Source: Bacteroides caecigallinarum
GTDB lineage: Bacteria; Bacteroidota; Bacteroidia; Bacteroidales; Bacteroidaceae
Length of the DNA: 50,446 nucleotides
Assembly (NCBI RefSeq): GCF_021531075.1
Contig: NZ_JADYTJ010000020.1
Span: forward strand, 1-50,446
Direction: 5' to 3'
Shown here: positions 27,590-36,332 of the stretch, piece by piece
Layout of the letters: each line of letters begins with the position of its first letter
How positions within the stretch are numbered: the stretch's first letter is position 1
The notes under the pieces: model-generated
The model's input: the letters and a program-made list of their open reading frames with translations, nothing else
The model's database searches: none
What the model was told of the DNA's origin: nothing
Translations under genes and position numbers: made by a program

Positions 27590-28585
27590 CTAAATGTCAA
27601 TATCCATCAACATTCCCTCGTAATCAGTATTTTTAAGAAGCTCTTCCAATGTAACTCCAGAGTTCTTTTTCATATACTCATCAATATATTGCATACCTAA
27701 CCAGATTCCAATCATTGGAGGTACATCCTCATTCAAAACCGGATTAGGCATAGGCTGAAGGTAGGCACGAATTATCATCGGATCTGTACATTCCAAATGA
27801 CCAGCCTTATTAATCCACTCTATAAATTGCTTTTTGTTCTTTCTACACCATTCCAACTGATGTTCGTCGTATCCCAGAATTTTTGCTCCCAAATCCTCGC
27901 TACCCAAAGCCTTTTCTGTAATCCAGGCTATTTTTCCTCTATACATCATAAGGTCGAACAGCGTACGGTGGTTTCTATCCCACGGGAAAGGATAAAGACT
28001 CAACAAGTAGAACGACAAACAGTCTGGCACTATCCTTTCCGGCTTCATCGAAGCACGTTGATAACTATAATAATAGCGCGTGTACATAGGATAATCCTCA
28101 CCCATATACTTGTCAAGACTTATACCTATCAAACTGTCTGAAACTACTACAGACTGATTTAATGCCGATATTTGAGAATAAACAGCAGGAATAACCAGCG
28201 AAGGAATTCTTTTCTTCAGATACACAAATCCCTTTGTCAATTCCTTTTCAAAACTACCGAGGTCCTTATACTTATCTTCTACATCAAGCATAAGATTTAC
28301 AAGAGAAGTATCGGAATAATAAGCACACAGACGGTCATTGATTTTCTCGTCATCAACCGAACCAAGCGCCAGCACATCCTCGATAAGAAGTTTTGTTGCA
28401 TGAGGGAAATTCATATTCATTTTCTGCAGCGAAGTAAAGCTGTTCAGTGCAGAAGCTTCAAACTGCAGTCTGTCATATCTATGTATCTTGACTCTTCCTT
28501 CAGATAAAAAAAAGTCTTCCTGCCTGTCATCGCGACAGGCAGAAAGCACTAATAAACTTAATATTATGATTAAAATGTTTCGCAT
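27590..28585 (-). CDS. gldB: GldB-like lipoprotein
   Basis: A 331-residue lipoprotein: signal MRNILIIILSLLVLSAC, then a mostly helical protein. ISLDKYMGEDYPMY, CLSFYLLSLYPFPW and GIWLGMQYIDEYMKKN match GldB, first defined in Flavobacterium gliding and present in non-gliding Bacteroidales, where its role is unknown. The start is the ATG at 28585; a TTG two codons earlier is less likely. It lies 12 bp after fabI and 16 bp before the methyltransferase, forming a three-gene unit. Confidence 0.85.
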   Translation of the reverse strand: MRNILIIILSLLVLSACRDDRQEDFFLSEGRVKIHRYDRLQFEASALNSFTSLQKMNMNFPHATKLLIEDVLALGSVDDEKINDRLCAYYSDTSLVNLMLDVEDKYKDLGSFEKELTKGFVYLKKRIPSLVIPAVYSQISALNQSVVVSDSLIGISLDKYMGEDYPMYTRYYYSYQRASMKPERIVPDCLSFYLLSLYPFPWDRNHRTLFDLMMYRGKIAWITEKALGSEDLGAKILGYDEHQLEWCRKNKKQFIEWINKAGHLECTDPMIIRAYLQPMPNPVLNEDVPPMIGIWLGMQYIDEYMKKNSGVTLEELLKNTDYEGMLMDIDI

Positions 28586-28597
28586 TAACAATGTTTA

Positions 28598-29455
28598 TTA
28601 TCCGTAGATAATGTTACCATTTTCATCTTTGTATTCATCCAGTCCTTTTTCGTAAGTAGCCATTGCACGAAGACTCATACCTACACTTGAGAAGCCACCA
28701 TCATGGAAAAGGTTCTGCATTGTGACTTTCTTGGTCAAGTCAGAGAACATTACAATACAATAGTCAGCACACTCGTCGGCAGAAGCGTTGCCAAGAGGTG
28801 ACATACGGTTTGCAAAGTCGAACAACTTATCCATACCCTTAACACCTGATCCGGCAGTAGTCATAGTAGGCGACTGAGAGATAGTGTTGATACGCACATG
28901 ATGTTCGCGTCCGTAAATATAACCGAAGCTGCGTGCTATAGATTCAAGCAGAGCTTTTGCATCAGCCATATCGTTATATCCATAGAATGTACGCTGTGCG
29001 GCAACATAACTCAATGCAAGGATTGAACCGTATTCGTTTATCGCATCAAGTTTCTTTGCAGCCTGAATCATCTTATGGAAAGACACTGCAGAGATATCAA
29101 GAGTTTTGTTCAACATATCGTAATCCAAGTCATCGTATGTACGTTTCTTACGAACATTTGGAGACATACCAATAGAATGCAAAACAAAGTCTACCTTTCC
29201 TCCCAATACTTCCATAGAACGCTTGAAGACATTTTCCAAATCTTCAACGCTTGTTGCGTCGGCAGGTATAACCTCACAATTCAATTTTTCCGCCAAAGCA
29301 GAAACCTCACCCATACGCACTGCTACAGGAGTGTTTGACAATGTGATTATCGCACCTTCTTCAACAGCTTTTTCAGCTACTTTCCATGCAATTGACTGTT
29401 CGTTCAGGGCACCGAAAATAATACCCCTCTTTCCTTTAAGCAAATTATAACTCAT
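28598..29455 (-). CDS. fabI: Enoyl-[acyl-carrier-protein] reductase (NADH)
   Basis: Last reductive step of each fatty-acid elongation round. The 285-residue short-chain dehydrogenase has GIIFGALNEQSIAWKVA at the cofactor site and the FabI triad Tyr150, Tyr160 and Lys167, spaced exactly as in E. coli FabI (Tyr146, Tyr156, Lys163). SQSPTMTTAGSG forms the flexible substrate loop, with Met-Thr-Thr where E. coli has an Ala-rich turn. It leads the fabI-gldB-methyltransferase operon; a TATATTTG box lies 26 bp upstream. Confidence 0.96.
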   Translation of the reverse strand: MSYNLLKGKRGIIFGALNEQSIAWKVAEKAVEEGAIITLSNTPVAVRMGEVSALAEKLNCEVIPADATSVEDLENVFKRSMEVLGGKVDFVLHSIGMSPNVRKKRTYDDLDYDMLNKTLDISAVSFHKMIQAAKKLDAINEYGSILALSYVAAQRTFYGYNDMADAKALLESIARSFGYIYGREHHVRINTISQSPTMTTAGSGVKGMDKLFDFANRMSPLGNASADECADYCIVMFSDLTKKVTMQNLFHDGGFSSVGMSLRAMATYEKGLDEYKDENGNIIYG

Positions 29456-29480
29456 ATATTTAAATTTGTTATTACGTCTG

Positions 29481-29488
29481 CAAATATA
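29481..29488 (-). promoter_or_regulatory. -7 box of the fabI operon
   Basis: On the minus strand TATATTTG is an exact TAnnTTTG match, 26 bp before the fabI start. The -33 element is not clear. Confidence 0.55.
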
Positions 29489-29559
29489 CTGCTTTATTTA
29501 CAATATACGCCACATTTGCTCACTTTTCTTTAATATACCTTGAACGCTGAATAAACGGA

Positions 29560-29599
29560 AACACGCTTCGGCGTGCAACTTGGCACACCGAAGCGCGTT
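29560..29599 (-). terminator. Long hairpin after the minus-strand membrane protein gene
   Basis: On the minus strand 17 nt (29583-29599) pair with 17 nt (29560-29576) around a 6-nt loop. Two positions pair only as G-U in the minus-strand RNA and would be C-A mismatches in the plus-strand RNA, which favours a minus-strand role. The T-tract is weak (GTGTTTCCGTTT). Confidence 0.7.
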
Positions 29600-29600
29600 C

Positions 29601-29975
29601 TCAATTTGTTTCTCCATCTTTATTTCTTCCTCTGCTTTCAAACCTAACTGTCAGCCAATTATAAAAAATCTGCTGGACAGAGTAGTAAAATGGAATCCAC
29701 ACTTCATGTCGTTTCACCACGACAGGCATAATCAGCCAAGCAATGAAAGGAGGTACAACTGCCTGAAGCAACAAGGATAAACGGATATAAGTCCGCATAT
29801 AAGATTTTTCCACTTGTCTTGCCAAACGTTCTCCCCACCACAAATAGACGATAGGCTGAGTTAATAACACCGCCTGAAGATAACCTCCGTAACCCAACAG
29901 CAAACAGGCTGAAACTGGTAACAAAGGAAAAAGGCCTACCAAAACTAATGTAGAATAGCGCGATGATATAGGCAT
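29601..29975 (-). CDS. Small polytopic membrane protein, unrecognised
   Basis: A 124-residue protein with about three or four hydrophobic segments (YSTLVLVGLFPLLPVSACLLL, YLQAVLLTQPIVYLWW, LSLLLQAVVPPFIAWLIMPVV) and a charged, polar C-terminus (RFESRGRNKDGETN). I do not recognise a family. The start is the ATG at 29975, 8 bp after the stop of the lipoprotein gene upstream, so the two are probably co-transcribed. The hairpin at 29560-29599 follows immediately. Confidence 0.6.
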   Translation of the reverse strand: MPISSRYSTLVLVGLFPLLPVSACLLLGYGGYLQAVLLTQPIVYLWWGERLARQVEKSYMRTYIRLSLLLQAVVPPFIAWLIMPVVVKRHEVWIPFYYSVQQIFYNWLTVRFESRGRNKDGETN

Positions 29976-29983
29976 TAATTCGT

Positions 29984-30925
29984 TTATTTAATACTATTAG
30001 TTAATTCCTGAATACAATACTGCTCAACTAAGTTAGAGAAATCCTTAAAATCCATTCGTTCAGTTCCATAAACGACCTGATATCCATGATTTCCTAACAC
30101 CCAATCAACTAAAGACCCTACAAGTCCTTCAATAGCAGATCCTGCACTATAAGCAGCCGCTGCAGCTGCAATCTCTTTCCAAAATATAACAGAATATTGT
30201 CTTCCTATTAATACTATTCTTGTTATACATGAAAAGTCTGCTACAGTGACTCCAATGATAAACCCTCTTAAAGCATTACCTTTTAAAGTTGCATCCCACT
30301 GTGAAGCATGATTTCTCCAATAATCTAAAGAACTAATAGCGACATTTGTTGTTGACGAAATAATTTCTCGATCATCTTGATTTGCCTCACGGTACCACTT
30401 TAAATGTATCCTATCTATATAATTTTCTATGTATGTATAATCATTACTTGTCTTAAAAAGATCTATCATCTCATTTAAATATGCTTCAACAACAGAAGAA
30501 ACTTCATTAGGAAACTCTTGTTTTAAATCTTGTGTAAGAGAATAACTTGGATCTGTCAATAAAAGCCTAATAGATGTTATACTACGTTCTGACAATGTCA
30601 CATTTAAAGCATCATGAACATAGGAAGGAACTTGAGAAACAGACAGTTTATGAAAATCTTGTGAATTCTTTAAAATTGCAGATTGTGCTTGGGCTAAACA
30701 CTGGGCATAATCATTTATACTTACACTTCCACGAGTAAACGAATTCATCAATGGACTACCATCTATGGCCTCTAAAGCATAATCAAGAGCAACATTATGA
30801 TATTGTCCTACTTCATCCACACTTATATCCAAAGAGGAACTTCTATCATTAACCTGTTTATCACTACATGACGATAAAACAATTACCGACAATAAAAGCA
30901 AAAATGAGAAATAAAAACTTTTCAT
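29984..30925 (-). CDS. Lipoprotein of unknown function with an Ala/Gly-rich hydrophobic segment
   Basis: A 313-residue lipoprotein; the signal MKSFYFSFLLLLSVIVLSSC has a clear lipobox (LSSC, Cys20). The body is mostly helical with no motif I recognise. Near residues 240-280 a hydrophobic stretch (KEIAAAAAAYSAGSAIEGLV) resembles glycine-zipper or bacteriocin-like helices that can sit in membranes. Codons are more A/T-rich than in the flanking fabI and oad genes, so recent acquisition is possible. It precedes the small membrane protein gene by 8 bp. Confidence 0.65.
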   Translation of the reverse strand: MKSFYFSFLLLLSVIVLSSCSDKQVNDRSSSLDISVDEVGQYHNVALDYALEAIDGSPLMNSFTRGSVSINDYAQCLAQAQSAILKNSQDFHKLSVSQVPSYVHDALNVTLSERSITSIRLLLTDPSYSLTQDLKQEFPNEVSSVVEAYLNEMIDLFKTSNDYTYIENYIDRIHLKWYREANQDDREIISSTTNVAISSLDYWRNHASQWDATLKGNALRGFIIGVTVADFSCITRIVLIGRQYSVIFWKEIAAAAAAYSAGSAIEGLVGSLVDWVLGNHGYQVVYGTERMDFKDFSNLVEQYCIQELTNSIK

Positions 30926-31079
30926 ATCACAATCTACTTTTACAATTAAACATATAAACTTATCATTACACTATCTATAAAAATATTATAACTGTTAGCA
31001 CTATACATTCAAATAATTTTAAAGTTACAAAAAAACAATCAATTTCCCAATAATAATCAATCTATTTTATAAAATCTCC

Positions 31080-31110
31080 GTTTTAAATAATGTTTAAATA
31101 CTGTTTAAAT
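31080..31110. repeat. Three GTTTAAAT-type direct repeats
   Basis: GTTTTAAAT (31080), GTTTAAAT (31092-31099) and GTTTAAAT (31103-31110) are spaced 11-12 bp, about one helical turn, in the 223-bp AT-rich gap between the lipoprotein gene and oadB. No clean terminator for oadB is seen there. Confidence 0.4.
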
Positions 31111-31148
31111 GGGAATTAATGACTTTGTTTCTGTGTAAATATACTTAT

Positions 31149-32384
31149 TTATCCGAGGAAAGAAATAAGTACTCCGGCAGCTACCGCAGAACCTATCACA
31201 CCTGAAATGTTGCTGGCCATACAATACTGCAGAACATGATTCTTAGGGTCATACTTCAAGGCTATCTCGTTTGCAACACGGCTTGCCATAGGCACGGCGC
31301 TCAATCCTGTTGCACCGATAAGAGGATTGATTTTCTTTTTCGTGAAAAGATTGTATATCTTGACAAAGAAAATACCGCCTGATATTGAAAGACCGAAAGC
31401 AAGGAAACCGCCAATCACGATACCAATTGTAGTCCAGTTAAGGAAAGCATCAGTAGTCATTGTCGCACCAACTGAAATACCCAGAAAAATAGTTGCGGCA
31501 TTCATTATGCTGTTTGATGCGGCATCAAACAGACGTGACGTATTAGAACCTATTTCCTTCACCAGATTACCGAACATCAGCATACCAACCAATGGAACTG
31601 CACTTGGTACAAACAATGCCACAATAGTAGTAACCGCTATCGGGAAAACTATTTTCAGTACACGCATGTTCTTTATTTCTATTGTTGGCGGATATTTCTT
31701 TTCCTGTTCCTTCATATTAATACTTAATTCCTTCTTGCTGCACCATAATCTGACAACCAAAGGAATTATTACCGGAACAAGAGCCATATACGAATATGCA
31801 GCAATAGCTATAGGACCAAGCAAATGAGGAGCCAACTTGATTGTAGTAAATATCGCTGTAGGACCGTCAGCACCACCTATTATACCCAATGAAGCAGCTT
31901 CCTGAGGAGTAAAGCCTACCATTATGGCAACAAGCAATACAGCAAAAATACCAAGCTGTGCAGCAGCACCGAAAATTGAAAGACGGAGATTGCGCAGCAT
32001 AGGTCCGAAATCGGTCAGCGCACCGACACCCATAAAAATTACCGGTGGAAGAAATCCTGTCTTTATGAGCATATAATATATGAAGTTCATCAAACCCAGG
32101 TCATGGGCAATCTCATGCAGAGGCATTTCCCATATATTCTTCATCACTCCATTCACCATTACCATACCATTCTCGTCAGCCTGTATCACTCCCATTTCTC
32201 CTCCTGGGAAATTGGCAAGCAATACACCGAAAGCTATTGGCACAAGCAACAACGGTTCATACTGTTTCTTTATACCCAAGTAAAGCAATACGAAAGCTAT
32301 GGCATACATTATAAGAAACCGCGGATCGGCAATTATATTGCTGAACGCAGTCATATCGTATAGTCGTTCAAAAATCTCTTCCAT
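31149..32384 (-). CDS. oadB: Sodium ion-translocating decarboxylase, beta subunit
   Basis: Inner-membrane subunit that decarboxylates the carboxybiotin carried by the alpha subunit and exports Na+. The 411 residues have about nine to eleven helices and the family's key motif GGADGPTAIFTT at 170-181, with Asp173 the likely Na+/proton site, plus LVPIAFGVLLANFPG near the N-terminus and the C-terminal YCMASNISGVIGSAVAAG. It is the last gene of oadG-oadA-oadB, 7 bp after oadA. The same subunit type serves oxaloacetate, methylmalonyl-CoA and related pumps; the substrate is set by OadA. Confidence 0.95.
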   Translation of the reverse strand: MEEIFERLYDMTAFSNIIADPRFLIMYAIAFVLLYLGIKKQYEPLLLVPIAFGVLLANFPGGEMGVIQADENGMVMVNGVMKNIWEMPLHEIAHDLGLMNFIYYMLIKTGFLPPVIFMGVGALTDFGPMLRNLRLSIFGAAAQLGIFAVLLVAIMVGFTPQEAASLGIIGGADGPTAIFTTIKLAPHLLGPIAIAAYSYMALVPVIIPLVVRLWCSKKELSINMKEQEKKYPPTIEIKNMRVLKIVFPIAVTTIVALFVPSAVPLVGMLMFGNLVKEIGSNTSRLFDAASNSIMNAATIFLGISVGATMTTDAFLNWTTIGIVIGGFLAFGLSISGGIFFVKIYNLFTKKKINPLIGATGLSAVPMASRVANEIALKYDPKNHVLQYCMASNISGVIGSAVAAGVLISFLG

Positions 32385-32391
32385 ACTGCTA

Positions 32392-34236
32392 TCATTTAAT
32401 CTTCATTAATACATCATCTTCAGAAACTGAATCACCAGAGTTCATGCAGATGGCGGTAACGGTGCCGTCAAAATCCGCATTTACTGCTATATAAGTTTTC
32501 ATAGCCTCTATATAGCAAAGCGTATCTCCCTTTTTGACATTATCGCCTACTTTAACAGGTGTTTCCTGAGCCGATTTTGTAAGATAGAATTTTCCTTCAA
32601 GCGGAGAAAGCACATCCTTGCCCTCACCAGATGCAGCAACCGGCTGACTGCCATCAGAAGATGCAGACTGTGACGGCAATGCAGTATCACCGAAAGCTAC
32701 AGTCACACGATATGGCTTTCCGTTCACATCTACAGTAAGCACCTGAGTTCCTTCCTTAGGCATAGAACCGCCTTCAGCCTCAGCACGGCGTTTTTCTACG
32801 TCTGCCAGGAAGTCCGCCTTAGCCTTTCCGCTCTTGTATGCCTCATACTGAGCCGGATGCATAGCATACTCGAACAGTTCCTCATCGTCCTGACCTGTTT
32901 CCCATCCTTTCTCAGCCATCATCTGACGGTATTTGTCAAGCTGGTCAGGATAGTTGTCCTGAGGATTGCCTGTAAAGAATTCCCTACCCTCACTCTTTGC
33001 TTTCTCTACTATCTCGTCTGCCAACGGACCAGCCAGTGCTCCGGCCTTGCCGAGTATCATATCCCAAACATCATCCGCTATCATAGCCCAGCGTTCCTTG
33101 CCTTTTTCCATCTGAATGACATTCATCATTGCCAGATTCTTGACATATTGGCTAAAAGGAGTTACCAGACAAGGATATCCTACACGCGGCCATACGTATG
33201 ACACCTCATCGAACAGCTTAATGAGCAATTCATCTTGAGTCATAAGCGGCAAATTATTCTTTGCCTTATACTTATTTATAGATTCAAGATTAGTTTCAAG
33301 GTCAGCCATCAAACTACCCATCATACCTCCGGGAAGTCCCGGACCTACCAGCAATGAGTTCATCATACGGTTCTTAGAACTAATATACAATCCAAGGAAG
33401 TCGTCCATGAATTCCTGTATCATTGTTCTTGCCTTCATATAGGCATTCATATTGATTTCCTTAACCTTGAAACCGGCATCCTTCAGCATCGCCTGCACAC
33501 TGATAATGTCGGCATGACCTGTTCCCCATGACAAAGGATCCATACCACAGTCCACATAGTCGCATCCGGCCTTGCAAACCTCAAGAATAGAAGCCATATT
33601 GAAACCCGGACCTGCATGAGAGTGATACTGTATGGTTATATCCTTTATCTTCTTTATTCCGGCAACAAGTTTTCCAAGGAACACCGGACGTCCGATACCT
33701 GCCATATCCTTGATACATATTTCGTCGCATCCTGCGTCGATAAGTTTCTTCGCCATATCAAGATAATACTCAACAGTATGTATAGGAGAATAAGTAATAC
33801 ACAGGCAGCACTGTGAAATCATTCCCGCATCGTGTGCATATTCTATTGACGGGATTATATTACGTACATCGTTCAGTCCGCAGAAAGTACGTGTAATATC
33901 AGTTCCCTGAGCCTTCTTTACCTTATAGAACAGTTTTCTTACGTCTGCCGGAACAGGACTCATTCTCAGTCCGTTCAATGCGCGGTCCAGCATATGTGTC
34001 TGTATACCTGCTTCGTGAAAAGGCTTAGTCCATTCCCTTACAGCCTTATTAGGATTTTCACCAAACAGCAGATTTACCTGTTCGAAACCACCTCCGTTAG
34101 TCTCAACTCTGTCAAAGCATCCCATTTCCACTATCACAGGAGCTATCTTTACCAATTGGTCAACACGTGGTACATATTTTCCGGCACTCTGCCACATATC
34201 GCGGAACACCAGACTGAATTTCACTTCTTTTTCCAT
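32392..34236 (-). CDS. oadA: Oxaloacetate decarboxylase-type alpha subunit with biotin domain
   Basis: A 614-residue carboxyltransferase with a fused biotin carrier. The TIM-barrel domain (about 1-300) has FRDMWQSAGKY, CIKDMAGIGRP and QYHSHAGPGFNMA with the metal-binding His pair, followed by a conserved carboxylase domain (VGYPCLVTPFSQYVKN). A Pro/Ala/Ser linker leads to a lipoyl/biotinyl domain with the target Lys580 in EAMKTYI (the more usual form is EAMKM). It transfers CO2 from oxaloacetate (or pyruvate-family acids) to biotin, then hands it to OadB. The barrel type fits oxaloacetate rather than methylmalonyl-CoA. It is 7 bp before oadB. Confidence 0.93.
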   Translation of the reverse strand: MEKEVKFSLVFRDMWQSAGKYVPRVDQLVKIAPVIVEMGCFDRVETNGGGFEQVNLLFGENPNKAVREWTKPFHEAGIQTHMLDRALNGLRMSPVPADVRKLFYKVKKAQGTDITRTFCGLNDVRNIIPSIEYAHDAGMISQCCLCITYSPIHTVEYYLDMAKKLIDAGCDEICIKDMAGIGRPVFLGKLVAGIKKIKDITIQYHSHAGPGFNMASILEVCKAGCDYVDCGMDPLSWGTGHADIISVQAMLKDAGFKVKEINMNAYMKARTMIQEFMDDFLGLYISSKNRMMNSLLVGPGLPGGMMGSLMADLETNLESINKYKAKNNLPLMTQDELLIKLFDEVSYVWPRVGYPCLVTPFSQYVKNLAMMNVIQMEKGKERWAMIADDVWDMILGKAGALAGPLADEIVEKAKSEGREFFTGNPQDNYPDQLDKYRQMMAEKGWETGQDDEELFEYAMHPAQYEAYKSGKAKADFLADVEKRRAEAEGGSMPKEGTQVLTVDVNGKPYRVTVAFGDTALPSQSASSDGSQPVAASGEGKDVLSPLEGKFYLTKSAQETPVKVGDNVKKGDTLCYIEAMKTYIAVNADFDGTVTAICMNSGDSVSEDDVLMKIK

Positions 34237-34264
34237 TTTTCTTAATGTGTTTTCATTTCTTTAA

Positions 34265-34525
34265 TCAGTTCAACTTCTCAATTTTCATTACCTTGCCCTT
34301 ACCTCCTGTAAGTTTTTCCACTGCAATGTTAATAGCCTTCACGGAATCCTCTTCCAATGATACAGTAGCCACTGCAGGCTTGCGTTTTACCTCCTCTTCA
34401 GGTGGAGCAAACTTGTTTACCGCCTTTATCAGAAGGGTACTAAGCCAGATAATAATGAGAAGGATAACGAATACTGTGCACATTCCTACGAGCATCAGCA
34501 TCAGACCTGTTCCAATATTTTCCAT
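34265..34525 (-). CDS. oadG: OadG family gamma subunit
   Basis: An 86-residue subunit: one membrane helix (about residues 8-30, LMLMLVGMCTVFVILLIIIW) and a polar C-terminal part (KFAPPEEEVKRKPAVATV) that holds the alpha and beta subunits together. It is first in the oadGAB operon; its promoter box is at 34586-34593. Confidence 0.88.
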   Translation of the reverse strand: MENIGTGLMLMLVGMCTVFVILLIIIWLSTLLIKAVNKFAPPEEEVKRKPAVATVSLEEDSVKAINIAVEKLTGGKGKVMKIEKLN

Positions 34526-34585
34526 ATATATCTTATTTTAATGTATTATCGACACCATTTAAAACCATGCCGCTTAAAAGGCGCC

Positions 34586-34593
34586 CAAATATA
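34586..34593 (-). promoter_or_regulatory. -7 box of oadGAB
   Basis: On the minus strand TATATTTG is an exact TAnnTTTG match, 61 bp before oadG. The 336-bp gap 34526-34861 holds this box, then AT-rich DNA, then the TTACA repeats and sigma-54 promoter of the divergent export operon. Confidence 0.6.
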
Positions 34594-34714
34594 CCAATTA
34601 AATATATTGCATTGATACAAAAAACTTTAAAATTATCAACATTCATAACTTTGAAATACATTTTACATATTTAATCAAAATAAAATCCAAATATTGTCAT
34701 TCATACATTATATT

Positions 34715-34763
34715 TTACACCTCAGTGTAATCCATCTTTACACTACTGTAAAGAAACCTTACA
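34715..34763 (+). promoter_or_regulatory. Inverted repeats, candidate enhancer sites for the NtrC-type regulator
   Basis: TTACAC-CTCA-GTGTAA (34715-34730) and CTTTACA-CTAC-TGTAAAG (34736-34753) are perfect inverted repeats whose centres are 22 bp apart. A further half-site CTTACAG starts at 34758. They lie about 65-105 bp upstream of the sigma-54 promoter at 34817-34834, a normal place for activator sites. Binding by the regulator encoded at 45876-47237 is inferred. Confidence 0.6.
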
Positions 34764-34816
34764 GTCAGCGGAAGGACTATTTTTTACAATATTCAGAATA
34801 TCAGCCAATTACATTT

Positions 34817-34834
34817 TTGGCACGGTTATGGCAT
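34817..34834 (+). promoter_or_regulatory. Sigma-54 promoter of the TolC/MacB export operon
   Basis: TTGGCACG-GTTA-TGGCA has GG at 34819-34820 and GC at 34831-34832, exactly ten bases apart, and differs from the TGGCAC-N5-TTGCA consensus by one base. Transcription would begin near 34844, 18 nt before the tolC start. No TAnnTTTG box is seen between it and the gene. The sigma-54 activator encoded at the end of the operon supports the call. Confidence 0.75.
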
Positions 34835-34861
34835 TATAGTTAGTGTAAAAACAACAGAAAA

Positions 34862-36235
34862 ATGAAAAAGATATTTACACCAATAATCCTGATCCTGGCC
34901 GCGACTCAATGTATGGCTTCCGGGAGCGACAGCATATCAGCTGCAGATACTTCCCGAACAATGACATTGCACGACTGTATGGAATATGCAATAGAATATT
35001 CCACCAAAAATGAAATACAAAGACTCGACAATGCCGATGCGCGTACAGAGAGACGTGACGCGATTCTAAAAACATTCACCCCATCCGTTTCGGCTGGAAC
35101 ATACGCCTACAGTAATTTCGGACGTGCCGTGGACCCTGAAACAAACACCTATATCAATACCACATCGTTCAATAACGGTTACTCGCTGAGCGCAAGCATC
35201 ACGCTGTTCAACGGATTTTCCGCCATCAACAATATCAGAATTTCGCAGACAGCCGTAAAGATGGGAATCTCGCAGGAAGAAAGGCTGCGCGACGAGCTGT
35301 GTCTGGCTGTTATGGAAGCCTACTTCAATGTACTGTACCATACGGAAATGACCGAAGTCCTGCGCCGACAGGTGGAAAACTCGAAAGCAAGTCTCCTATT
35401 GATGCAAAAGCAGTATGAGGCAGGGCAGAAAAGCCGGCCTGACGTGGCACAGATGGAAGCCGACCTTGCCGACAGGGAATATCAGCTGGAGACGTCATTC
35501 AACAGCAGCCAGGATGCACTGCTCACACTGAAATCCGTAATGATGTGGCCCGTGGAGGAAGAGCTCGAGATAGACCGTACGATGATAGACGAAAAATATT
35601 CGGCACTGGTGGAAGAAGACCGGGCGGACGAAATAATGGATTACGCGGTCAGCTCACAGCCATCAGCACTCATAGCCAAAGGCACGATGGACAAAGCCAA
35701 ATTCGCACTGAACACGGCCCGATGGCAGTTCCTGCCAAGCCTGTCGCTTAGTGGTGGATGGTCAACCAGTTACTACAGCTATCCGGGAAACGACTCTTAC
35801 GCTGTACCGTCATTCAATTCGCAGTGGAAAAACAACTCCGGCGAATACATTCAGCTGAGTCTGTCCTTTCCTATCTATGACAGACTTTCCAGATTCTCGA
35901 ACCTTTCGAAAAAGAAAAACGAGTACCGACGCGCCGAGGCACAATACCGCCAGACGGTTCACGACATAAAATCGGAAGTGCGGCGCGCCATACAGGACAA
36001 GACAAGTGCCCGCAAGTCGCTTGTACTTGCCATGAAACGCTCCAAAGCTCAGGAAGCCACCTATCTGCTGCACGATAAGAAGATGCGTCAGGGTATGGTA
36101 TCCCCTATCGACTATCAGACTATCACAAATTCTTTCCTGAACTCACAGGCAGAAGAGCTGAACGCATTGCTGCAATATTATCTGAAACGCAGCGTGGTGA
36201 AATATTATAAAGGAATAAGTTATATTAATCAATAA
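34862..36235 (+). CDS. TolC family outer-membrane efflux protein
   Basis: Outer-membrane channel of the sigma-54-linked exporter; 457 residues. Signal peptide MKKIFTPIILILAATQCMA, then two helical repeats: MTLHDCMEYAIEYSTKNEIQ and later AKFALNTARWQFLPSLSLSGG, with LTLFNGFSAINNIRIS-type strand-turn sequences. It is first in the operon and 43 bp after the GG of the sigma-54 promoter. It is a different paralogue from the one at 16375-17868 (no Gln-rich insert). The adaptor gene follows across the AACT repeat element. Confidence 0.92.
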   Translation: MKKIFTPIILILAATQCMASGSDSISAADTSRTMTLHDCMEYAIEYSTKNEIQRLDNADARTERRDAILKTFTPSVSAGTYAYSNFGRAVDPETNTYINTTSFNNGYSLSASITLFNGFSAINNIRISQTAVKMGISQEERLRDELCLAVMEAYFNVLYHTEMTEVLRRQVENSKASLLLMQKQYEAGQKSRPDVAQMEADLADREYQLETSFNSSQDALLTLKSVMMWPVEEELEIDRTMIDEKYSALVEEDRADEIMDYAVSSQPSALIAKGTMDKAKFALNTARWQFLPSLSLSGGWSTSYYSYPGNDSYAVPSFNSQWKNNSGEYIQLSLSFPIYDRLSRFSNLSKKKNEYRRAEAQYRQTVHDIKSEVRRAIQDKTSARKSLVLAMKRSKAQEATYLLHDKKMRQGMVSPIDYQTITNSFLNSQAEELNALLQYYLKRSVVKYYKGISYINQ

Positions 36236-36249
36236 GTTTATAAGTAATC

Positions 36250-36325
36250 AGTTGTTAGTTTTTAGTTATTAGATACAGCATAAACAAACTAAAAACTAAA
36301 AACTAAAAACTAAAAACTAAAAACT
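36250..36325 (+). repeat. Inverted 7-bp repeat array before the adaptor gene
   Basis: AACT occurs at 36287, 36294, 36301, 36308, 36315 and 36322, six copies of AACTAAA in tandem, ending 8 bp before the ATG at 36333. Upstream, AGTT occurs at 36250, 36257 and 36264 with the same 7-bp step, in the inverted sense, so the two arms can pair in several registers. The loop is about 20 nt. Confidence 0.85.
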
Positions 36326-36332
36326 ACACATA

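Noticed and set aside
34586-34834. Shared regulator for the HU-side palindromes and the sigma-54 upstream repeats
   Set aside because: One repeat (34715-34730) shares the TTACA-N6-TGTAA spacing with the array at 10301-10384, but the second (34736-34753) has TTACA-N4-TGTAA, so a common protein cannot be claimed.
36250-36325. AACTAAA tandem as a CRISPR or a mobile element end
   Set aside because: The unit is 7 bp, with no spacers, no target duplication and no transposase nearby.
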